DNA of 64,000 nucleotides. It comes from Melieria omissa. Its lineage: Eukaryota; Arthropoda; Insecta; Diptera; Ulidiidae. Each line of letters opens with the position of its first letter. Position 1 is the first letter of the stretch. The stretch covers positions 1,054,001 through 1,118,000 of the forward strand of contig OZ020267.1 of assembly GCA_963971225.1 (NCBI GenBank). Direction: 5' to 3'. Positions 9,497-20,800 of the stretch are shown here, in pieces. Below the pieces are notes generated by a model that worked only from the letters and a program-made list of their open reading frames with translations, was not told the origin of the DNA and made no database searches. Made by a program: the position numbers and the translations under genes.

Positions 9497-12400
9497 ACAA
9501 TGAGAGAAAATGCCAAGGCGCCTGCAAGTTATTTTAAATTTAATCGATCTTTTATTTTCATTACGACTTTTCTTGCATATTTATAATATTCTATATTTAT
9601 ATTTATAATATATATATCTTTATATTTCTTATAACTTACACTTAGCAATTGTTTAAGGTTTTTGTTGTTGTTGTCTATCCTGTGTTTTGCTTTTATCGCT
9701 TAATCTAATACCAACTTATCGAGGCTGAAAACGACACAACTGAAGAGTTCAAAAGCGAAACGATTTCTAAACCTCACATGTGGCTACTGCGAGCTGCAAA
9801 TTGTTGGCTGGTTGCATTGCCAATTAGCCACAAAATTTCTCATTGGAGTCGCATGGCTTCGATATTATCGTTGCAGCTGAAAGCATAAGACGCTAGACGA
9901 ATTCGCTCGAGCGGTCGTATAGCACATTTCGGCTTGCGTACTCCCACTTGTGGCATTTCGCTCCGATTGTGGCTATGCTCTTCAGATTCTTGTACCCTAT
10001 TCTTGCATGGGTGTCTATTAAAAAAATGTAAACTGTCCGCACTGATTGCGCTATTTTCTCTTCTATTGAATATGCGGATGTGCCGCTTTCGGTACGTGCG
10101 GGGTCTGAAGCGCAGATCTAGAGGGGAACAAAGTCGGGACTTTAGTTGAATTGAACTTGCGGGGGTCTGCTCAGATGTGGTGTGTGCAATTTCCGTTTGA
10201 AACCGAGTCGACTTATTTTGTATTCAATTCATCGAAAGTAGCTGACATGCGTGAAGGAGGAAGTTTGGCTTGAGAACTTATGGGCAGAAGTTGCAGCTAA
10301 CTTGCACGTCTTTCGCACTGTTACTTCGTTTATGTTGTTTGTTGTCTTTTTGTTTTGTTAATATTAATTTGAAGTGTACAAAAAACCAGTCTTTAAAATG
10401 TATATATATATATTTTGTTTCGTTTTTCCTTTCAATATTTGTATTCACTAAGTGTTCACTGTGTACTCGCAAGAATGCCACACAGGCTGTGCGCGAGTCC
10501 AGGTGCTGAGTAGCGGGCGATCGGGCGCGCTCAGATCGTTGACCCAACCACCACAAAAAGCCGACAGAGGGGAGTGCGCAAAGTAGATTAAGAAGAAGAG
10601 TCAATTGTTAAGCAGCACACACCCTGTATTACATTTCGCAAATCGCGGGTCATAACTCGAGTCGGCGTTCGCTCGCTTGCTTCATAACTTTAGCTTAGAG
10701 GCAGTTTGCACCTGTTTCACTACCAGCGGGAGCTGACCGATTTGAGCAGTGTGAAAGTAGCAATGGATGGTAAAGAATACTTTTTGACTGAAAGAAAAAA
10801 TCGCTTCTTGGAAAATTTTCTTCAGGATTGTAATGAGGAATGAGCTCCCACGACTCACTGGATTGTGGCGAATTAAAAATTTTGGCACATGTTGACATTT
10901 GTGAGGGTCCCGCGGACTTCATTGTCGCAGCTAACTAACCAAAGTATGAAACTTAAGTTCGAGGTTTCGTCTGAGTCAAACTAAAGTAGAAACTTGACCA
11001 AGAATTAACTAATTTTTTAACTGGGTGAGCGATCGTGCAGCATCCAAATATGACTTGATGAAAGTTGAACTTCTTTAGCAAAGATCGCAGCGTCCCGACA
11101 CTAGTGAAACAGGCGGCCCGTTTCGGCAGCGCCACGGAGCGAACTGTACACTTTTTCCATCGAGAAAATTCGAGTCGTCACTCTTGGCAAACGCGCATTG
11201 CATGTTCTCCTGGTCTGCCAAATACCCTGTCCGGTCGTTCGTCTGTCTGTCTGGATGTTGTCGCACACCTACTTACGGTCGCTTCCCACATGCTTAACTA
11301 CTTACTTGGCTACTACACCTTGTCTAGTGGCTAAAAATTTGTTTAATTGTTAATAATACTTGTGTCTGTCGCGCCTGTCTGCCCGGCAGCGCTCGTGGCC
11401 ACAGCTCCATTTCTAGCTTGGCTGTTGTCAGGCGCTCTCGGGCGGCCACACGCTCCGACTTTTATTTACAAAGTTCGTATAAATTCAATGCAGTGTTCTT
11501 TGAAGCTTCCGTTTCGAATCATGCAAGTCTACAAACAGTTGGCGTTCTATGTACAGGGGGGGTGGAGGGATGGTTGTTGCTGGTGCTGCGGTGCCTTGCA
11601 TGTATTTTTTGTGTTTCGCTCATGTCTCTCTTGTGGCATTGTGGTTCATTGTGCAAAACTACCAAAACTTCTACATTTATGGTGATCATAGTTTTACTCT
11701 CTAATTTATCTTGTTTCGTTTCACATTGCGTTATTTCGCTTGGTTTTCGGTTTTCTGGTTTTGATTTTCGTAATTTACAAATTATACAAATGCTCTGTCT
11801 GCAGCTTCCTCTACCGCTTCAGCTTGGTGCTAGCGTTTTCTGGCGCTAGTCGTTTAGTTTTTCCTTGTCTTTCGCAGCATTTTTGTGCATTTGGAAATGG
11901 TTTTACTTTATTTTTAGTTGATGAAATTTTTATTGATATTTTGTGTGCCATTTAAGGTAAGAAAACGTATAAGGACGGACGTATACACAAATGAAATGAG
12001 AAGGACATGCATGAGTTCATTTACACTTGTTGCTATTCCTAGTTGGTTTCTTTTCACTCATATCTATACTGTAAATTTTAATGTTCTCTAAAATACGCTA
12101 TTTTTTTTATAAGCTGCTGCATTCAGTAAACGGAAAACAAAATCGGTAGCAAATTGGCTAACGGTGCGTAGGTACTCGATGCTGAGTTTGGCCTCGGGAC
12201 AGAAACAATCATGGGGGCGCAAAGACAACGAATGATCTTCGGGAGGCCGATCGACTGGTGTCGATTTTAATACAAAACAGCTATGAAATTGAGGAACTTG
12301 TATTAAATTAAGAAAATTTAATGTGGCACCCACTCCACGAATAGTTGCACATAACTCCAATGGCCTGTGGAGCTCTATGCGAAATGGCTCCCGTACTGAA

Positions 12401-13422
12401 TGTTTAAAACATTGCACCGAAATGCCTGGGTTATTGAATTGAAAAATCCAATTGCATCGAGCTACAATCGTTCGATTTGATCGGCTCAGCCCTCAAGTCT
12501 TCAGGTGGTGGAATCAGGCTCTGCTGCTAGCAACTTACGAGTACTTCTCTCAGATCAGATCAGCAGTGCGTTCAGTCCGGCCAGCTCACTAAGTGGGCGT
12601 GCTTTAGCGACCGACGAATATTGCGTGGAACGTGTAGGATATTGGGGGGGGGGAAAGGAAACGAAAAATTGTATTGTAGGTGCAGGTTGTATTTTTTCTT
12701 TCTTATTTTATTTGCTTGCGGCCGTGCGGCTGCTTTCACCGTTGTGGCATCATTATAGAAATCTTTTGTGTGTGTGTGGCTTTGTGGTTGTTGTGATTTT
12801 TGCGAATTCTACTCGAAAAATACGACTTGTTTGTGACTTATTTACTTGTGCATTTTGTTTTCGTTCTAATCATAATTCACATATTGGTTTACTAGTTGCG
12901 TAACTCCGCTTTTCTTTCGCACTTTCGCACATTCTGTATACATTCTCTCATAAGACTTAAGACTAGGATACAAATACAAAATACAATCGGGGGCGTCGAA
13001 TGCGCTTAGTTACAAATTTGGTAGAGCCTTACGAAGAAATCATCGAACTTAACATTAGACAAAAGAAACCTTTCAAAACGAAACTTATACAGGTGTGAAG
13101 GGAATAGTGGGGATCGTTTTGCTTGCGCGTCTTACAAACAAATAAATAAATAACGTACAAAAGCAAATCGTAAAGTAAAACTTAAACCTACGTACGACTA
13201 TGTGACATTTGTGTATAAATTATAATTATTGGTAGTTAATTGGTAATTAAATTATTACATATTAAAATGCTTCAAAATTGCTTTTGTAAGCTTCTTTTGA
13301 AAAACGAAACTATCTTTCGTGTATAAACATGCGAGCATTCTTCTTGTTGTTGTGTGGTAGATTTTCATAAAAATTACAATAATCAAAAACCATACAAAAT
13401 AAAACAACAATTTGTTAGTCGT
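9497..13422 (-). other. Ptp99A 3' UTR and convergent intergenic region
   Basis: These 3.9 kb follow the Ptp99A stop codon on the minus strand. They contain no recognisable coding sequence on either strand, only T-rich runs, an AT dinucleotide stretch (9580-9625) and a (TTG)n run near 9660. Minus-strand AATAAA hexamers occur at about 12708, 11925, 11459 and 9550, so several 3' UTR lengths from 0.7 to 3.9 kb are possible. One Pumilio-type UGUAAAUA lies at about 11464 on the sense strand. Where the UTR ends is not determined. Confidence 0.4.
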
Positions 13423-14830
13423 CTAGCCTACGATATCAAGACTTTGAGCATCTGTAACAGCTGCTGTTGGTGTTGCAGTGGTCGTGGTCGTGGTCGTGGT
13501 TGGTGCGTTCGTGCCGGTTGAGGTTAGGAGCCGATTAGTTTTTGCATTCGCCAAAACACCATTTCCGTTACCGGTGCCAGTGCCGTTACCATTGCCATTG
13601 ATGGCGTTGTAATTGCCGTTAGCGGAGGAGGAGGAGGTGGAAGATGCGGTGGAGGAAGATGCGGTTAGCGGTGTGTAGGCGGTGGTGGGCGAATCGCAAA
13701 CGTTGGTTGCGTTATCGGGCAGCAGCGGAGTCAGCCCGTCGATCGCATCGTCCAGAGCCAGCGCGTTGTCGGCCGCGAGTTGTGCATTGTCGAAGGCGGT
13801 CGGCAGTGGCGGCGGGAAACCGTTGATTGTGCCACGCGCATCCGCATTCGTTGCAAAGCCCGCATGGTGTGCGAAATGTGGCGGCGATGGTTGTTGCATT
13901 GTTGTTGTATGACATTGATTATTTACAATAGAAAACCGTTCACCATTAGTGGAAGAAGTGGTTGTTGCATTATTTGTGCCGGCGATAGCATGGTTAATTG
14001 TTGTTGTTGTTGTTGGTGGTAGTGGTAGTGGTGACGATGTTGTGTCCACAGCAGTGGCAGCATTATTAGTGGTATTAGTGAAAGTGGCATTAGAAATAAT
14101 TTGATTGCTTGCAGTCAGAGACGAACAATGGTTATTATTATGGGTGGTTGTGTTGGTGGTGGAGGTGTTGTTGGTATTGTTGGTAATAGTGGTAGGTGGT
14201 GGAGTTGCTGTTGGTGGTGTAATTTGTGGTGATAAATTTTGTGATTGTGATGATAAGAATTTTTGCTGATGTATTGGTGATTTCTTATTTACAATTGGTA
14301 ATTGTTTTTGTTGTTGTTGTTGATGTTGTTGTTGTGGTGGTGGTTGTGGTAGTTGTGATGCATTTGCATTCACATTTTGACCCGTTGCTGTTGAGGTCGC
14401 TTGTGTTGTACTGGCTGTTGTTGCTGTTGTTGTATTTGTATTGTTTTTCGTTTGCTCCTGACTAAGACTATTGCTATGGTTCGAGCTACTGCTACTGTTA
14501 TGCTTCAAGTTCTGGCTATGGCTATGGCTATTGCTATTATGCTGAGTAATATTACCATTGCTGCAGATCTTGCTGTAGAGGTCCGGCGTGGCCGTTGTCA
14601 CGTCCTCGAACTCGGTGCGCAGCGCCGTGCGCTCCAGCAGCTGCAGGTTGCGCGGCAGAAACGACAAGATGTTGTAGATGAGGCGGATGTCCTCGCTGGA
14701 CGTCCACACGCCCGGCCGCTTGTTGTGATACAGCTTGGCGTACTGGTAGATGCTGGCCGTGCTGCAGTACTCCATCTCGATCGCCAACGAGGAAATGGCA
14801 CAGAAGGTGCACGCCTGAGCGCCGCCATAC
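13423..14830 (-). CDS. Ptp99A: Ptp99A exon 11: end of D2 and low-complexity tail
   Basis: Residues 985-1453. The acceptor is CCGGCAG|GTATGG, and the TAG stop is at 13423-13425. It opens with the degenerate D2 loop (RYGGAQA) and the last D2 helices. After residue about 1079 the sequence turns into Asn, Thr, Ser and Gln runs with some Ala/Pro blocks, before the conserved DAQSLDIVG end. The tail is probably disordered. The runs mix synonymous codons and are in frame to the conserved end. Confidence 0.93.
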
Positions 14831-17800
14831 CTGCCGGAGGACAGCGAGACAATGCATATAAATTAGTTTCGAAGCAAAGTTCAGGAAAGCCCCTTTCAAT
14901 ACATTCAGTCATTCACACGGAACAAACTTAATGGCTGTCAATGTTGTAGCGAGTATTTTCAACCGTATAAATTTGTTGAAGAGTAACAGCAAAAAAATTA
15001 AATGAAAACAGCCAGGAGGAATTAGTTTCCAATCTATTTTACGAGTATGTTGTAAGCGTGTTGCCGTAAAATGTAATGCGCTCCAACAACAAACCGTTCA
15101 AACTGCCAATAATCCCACCCACTACAACAAACGGGAACAAGCCATTTAAAAGTAATTCGCTCCATTTGACCGACAGCGGAAACTGCAAACTGCAACTGGG
15201 CAATGCAGCGTGTCGCATAATCTCCACTTAAACCCGCAAACATATTTAGCCCGACACAGATGCGACATGTTGCCGGACACACATATACGAGTATAGTATG
15301 TCGGCTGCATGTGGCAGCGCGTTCTTCGGCTCCCATTCGCTCGCTGGCTCCCCTGCTTACCTATCGACGACGACAATCGGTCCGTTGCGATAATCAGCGC
15401 TGCGCTCATGCACGTCGACGATGAAATCGTAAATACTATTCGGATTGGACATCTCCGGCCAACTGGGACAATGCAGCATTTTCACATTCAGCTCGTAATC
15501 GTCCTGAATCGATTGTATGACAAAATCACGACTAACATAATCGCTTTTGTTCGTTTTGCTTAGGAATTTAACGCGATAGTAATCGCTCTCGATGGGTGTC
15601 GTGTCATCTGGCCAAAATTGTGCAAAATTCTATCGCCGACGAAAAAAGAGAGAGTGCGGTTAAAATCAGACGCAACGCGGAAAAGGGTCAATGCAGCAGT
15701 TGTGTGTGTGTGCATGTGTATATTAAAATCACTGGCGATAACATTAAATGTTATTGGCGTTTATGTTGATGGCGCAAGTAGAATGTAGAAATGTCGATAT
15801 TTATTTTGCTCCGCATCGGGGAACCGCAAGTGAACTAAAGATGCAAAACTTTAAGTCTTGCACCGCCCATTTGTTGGTTTTGGTACAGATTTGATTTGGT
15901 ACATCCTGCTTGCGCCATCAACTCGGAACTGCAATTCTTTACTGCCTGCTGCCACTCACAATTTCATCCAGCGACGACAGCAGCACAATCGTCTGCGCAT
16001 TGTGATCCCAGACCATCTGCCAGAAGTCCTTCACCGTGTGCGCCATCGGGTGCTGCGTGACGATAAAGTCGCGCAGCCGCCGGAACCCGTGCAGCCACGA
16101 GCCGTTAATGTAGTCGCTGCCCTCCTCGCCCGGCTTGGGCGTCAAGTGCACGCGACTGCTTTCGATGGGAAAGATGGCACCGCGATTCTTCACCGAGTTC
16201 ACCTGCTTCATGGCCGACGCTATGTGAATGTCCTTCGTCTGGAATTGTATGATGTTCTTGTACTGCTGCTCCAGGTAGGGCGTGCAGTTCTTCAGCTCCT
16301 CGATTTGGTCGGCGCGCAAGTTCGTCTCGCCCGAGGCGATGGCCTCGACTAGCGCGTCGTGTATGAAGATGTACTGCTCCTCGGTTTGCACGAGGAAATT
16401 GCGCTGCACGCGTATGTGCCGCAGAAAGCCGAACACGTTGACGACGAACTTCTGCTGGATTTGCTTGAGCATGGCGTCCAGCACAATGTAGGTGCCGGTG
16501 CGGCCCACTCCAGCGCTGTAAAGAATCGAGAGAAAACAGATGAGTGAGTGCTGCCAAAGGCATCACCGACTTGTTTGACCCACCTGCAGTGAACAACAAT
16601 TGGACCCGCATCGTCGGGATTGGCCGCTGACGACTTCTTCACGAAATCCAAAACCGGCAGTGGATGATCGGGTGTCCCGTGGTCCGGCCAATTCGTGTAG
16701 TGGTATTGATACACTATTTTCTCAGCGCTGCTCTGCTTCTTCTTCTTCAACTGCTGGCGCAAGAAAGTAAGCTAATGACAATACAATCCATCTGAGGCCA
16801 ACGTGATAAATACTACCTTCAAGTGCTTGATTTGCAGCGTGCGCACTGTGTACGTGGACATGACTTCCTCGTCCAAGAGCTTCACTTGTATGACGCCGTA
16901 CGTCTCGACGCCATCCTTCGGCCAGTACATGTCGCATTTCCGGCGCCCGCGCTCCACCAGATTGGTGATCATTACGATGATCGCGACGCGCTGCTCCCAG
17001 ATCATGCGCCAGAAGCAGTCGAACGTGTCGGGCAGCGGGCCCTGCGTGCCGATGAAGGCGCGTGACTTCTGGTAGCCGTCGATGAAGTTGGCGTTGATGT
17101 AGTCGAGGTTCTTCTTCTGGCCGGGCGTCGGATGCAGGTGAACGCGACTGTGATCATCTGGCCAAGACGGAAGACAGGGTGAGTGAGGGTACGTTTCGTG
17201 AATTAGGTTTGTACTTACAGGCTGTGATGTTGAGATAGCGATTCTTGCGCTTGTTCTCCGGATGTTGGGAATGTTCGCAGGGCAGGTCGTCGCTGATGCA
17301 TTCGTTCTGTATGGCCTCGTATTCGCGGCTGAAGCCAATGTCGCCGTCGGCGTGCAGCGAGGCCACGTGCTTGGCGAACTCGTTGACGGGCACGGCGGCG
17401 CGGATTTCGCCGCCCACCTCGACCGGCGCTTCCCAGTCCACTTGCGGCACATTCGGGTGGTGAGGCGGATCGTCGAGGTAGTAGTAGGCGGCATGGAAGC
17501 ACTTCCTGCTGGAAGAAACAAGCAGACGGGCGGAAAATATTAAACTTGTGCGAACAACGGGAGTTAAAGAAAGTTTGGGTCATTTCCGGTGAACCGTACA
17601 ACACTTTGCTGAACCTTGGAAGAATAGAATCGACAATATTTGCACTTAAAAAAATGGCAATTAGGTTCAATCAAAACCAGCAATTGCTGATTGATTAAAA
17701 TGCGCTTTGCGGGGGAAATAAACGTTTTTGAATTTTCACATTGAAAGCCACGTTAAGTGCGTAAAGCCACTTAAAAAACATAATCCGGCTTTTAGTTTTT

Positions 17801-20800
17801 GCTGCCACTTTCTAATTAATCGCTGATGCATTCAGCGCGCGCGTTCCATTCCGAATGGCGCTTTCAACGCCTTTGTCTGCGCAGTTGAAAAAGCGTTTGA
17901 CTATTTAATCATTTCCATGAGCAGCTAACAAAGCGTTAATATTAATAAAAATACGAGATAATGGGCGATGGCGAGGCGGAGGAGAGCCCAAGTGCCATAA
18001 AATGTTGGGTGGGACAGTGCGAGTGCCCCGGCCCGACTCGCATTGATGATAACAAGCGCTCAACAAATACTCGAGCGAATAAATAAATAAATGAAGCGCA
18101 TAGAAGGGCAGGTAAATACTTTTTAGCAAATGAAGTGTAATTCCTAATGAACGGCTTGGCAGCCCGGCCAAATTAATAACCGCCCGGCGTAGAGGGGGTC
18201 CCCGGTGCACTCAATTAAATGAGGAACATGCACAAAGCAGAGACGAGCAAAATTGTAAACTCTGAAATGTTGCAATTAATGTAACTAATTTTTTATTGTA
18301 GAACGTTCCACCGTCCGCTGAATGCACGCCACTTGGATTTGCTTGCCGACTATCACTCGACCTCAACGCGGCTGACTCAATTTCACTGATTAATGGCGCC
18401 TTAAGGCCGGTTTCAGCCAAACAGGAGCTTTCGAGTGAATTCCTCAAGTCCACACGAGAGTCGTTGCTCACCAGCGGCAGCAGGAAATGGAAACAAATGC
18501 GTCGAAATGTTGGTAATAAAAATATATTAAATAGATTAATTAGCCGAAAAGGGGTCGAGTTACGTAGCGGCTAAGCCAAAAATAACTAATGAAGTTGCCG
18601 AGATTTTACATGGCGTTGTTTAATATTTCAAAAAGGGTTGTCTGCAGCCATTTACGCCGTGACGGCACACGAGCGGTGATAAATACATGTTTTGCGTAAT
18701 TATGAAAAGTAGCACACGGTGGCCACTTGCAGGAAATTCAGCCGAGACCGCCGTGTAGAGTGGCTGACATTACCTGAGTCGAGCGCGTGCAGACAATAAA
18801 CACAACTTTTAAGAAAAGTGACTCTGAGAATGCGGCGATCTTCCCAAGCAACAGAAGTCTCATTGAAGAAACCGAAATCACTCCACTGCTGGCACTATTT
18901 AACATATAAATTGATGCCTAAGCGACTTGCCCACCGCACTCCGCTTTAATGCGGCCAAAAGTCAGTGCAACAGTTTGAGTGTGCAGCAATTTTGCATTCG
19001 CTGTAATTTGAATTTTTCCGTTTGTGCTCGGCGTCATTATGCATTCGCGTTTTTGGTCTCTTCGACTACAGTTTGCTTGCTTAGAATCAGTCGACACTAG
19101 CAGTCAGAAGTGCATGTTGGATGGCGGCGCTGGAGTCGGGCCGTGCTCAGTCAAGGACTCACTGCAAGCTTGTTCACTGTCGCACCAGCTTCGGCGCATC
19201 ATTTAAATAATTCATGCTAACCCAATCGTACGAGCTGCGCGAGCAGACGTGTGCGACTAGCAGGAAGTCGAATTTCACATCGCACACACAGAAGCGGAAA
19301 AGCGTAGATAATGCGCTCCTACAGGAGCACATGGGCACAGCCGCCACCACTACGGCAGACGGCACAGGGCCCACCCTCGCCGGCGATTGCTGGCTGATAT
19401 GCATATCAGCTGGCAGAGTTGTAATTTAGCATAAAAATCGCTTTTATTTTGCCCTTTTTTTGTCTGCCATATTTTTATATTTTGCATTATAATTTCTGTT
19501 TCCATTGTGAATGTTGCAACGTATCCACACATGAGCGTGTATTGTGTTTATGCAAATGTTTGCGTGTGTGTGTGTCGGCGGTGAATTTGCGCCATTAGCA
19601 TTTTGATTTGGAAAAATTGCCAACACACAGCCGCCCGCCGATTGAGTGCTTTGAGGGCTTACAGCGGCCATGGCGAAGCTCGTAAAGTAATTTTTGGATT
19701 GCGCGGCAGCTTTCGAGGACTACTGGAAGAGCGACCGCGCCTGATCAGCGATGCTCTTTGTGAAATTGCGTCGAATCGTGTCGAGTTTGTGGTTAGAACA
19801 TCTGGTTGGATAACGCAAGTAGGATTTTATTTTGCTTCACTTGAAGATGTAGCAATTTCCATTCTTGTTCTATAATAAAGAATAACAAAACAGCTGAAGA
19901 CTACCGGAGTGTTTAAATTCTCTTTGTATGAAGTGAAGCTGAAATATTTTTGCACTTTTATTCAGTTACTAAATACCAGAAATTTTTCTGCTAATCAGAG
20001 AATTGCTTCTAGCGAGATTTTCGCGTAGCAGACTGTGGTTCTAATGTTTCCCGCATGACGTATGAGTAACAACAATTGCTGGGTCACTGGGTAATTATTT
20101 ATTTACATTCAAAATTAAGGCAGTTTACTAACCGCACAGCTCCGGCATCAACAGAAGCGTTCGTTCTCGATATGTTCTTCACTTGCGTCTAAATATTGAT
20201 TAGCAAATTAAAGTTTAAATAATGCAAAAGCCTTCAAATTGATTATTTCGTGCACGACTGTTAATCAAACATTATCGCCGAGCATTCCTGGGCGAACAGG
20301 CACAATGTGAGGCGATCCGCACTGCAGCCCAGTTCAGGGCGAGACGGCAAGCTGACCGCCTTTTGTCGATTGGTGCAACGGAGCCGGCGGGATGGCCAAC
20401 TCTCTGAGATGGCCGACAACTTAATCAATTTAATATTTTAAGCCATTTTGTAATCAAAGCTGTGGCTGCAAAATTATTTGAATAAATTATGAGCTGAGCA
20501 TCCAGTGGCCGACGCCCACATGTGGCACTGGCAGTGCTTATTTAAGTTTTTAATCTTCTAATGCAATGTTTGAGTTATAACCGAAGCGTATTTGGTTTGG
20601 TTTTTTGCCACTGTTGGGAAAGCGCACTAAAATTACCAAATTCCAACACTGGGCTGGACAACGACGCCGACTCTGCTGCGGACTGCAGGCAGAGCAGAGC
20701 AATTGAGGAAGTGGTCGCCTAATGCTGCAACCAACCGATGCGCTTTGCTTATGATTTGCAAGTGGCCGAGGGGGGCAGACCTGTGAAAAGTGGAAATTAC

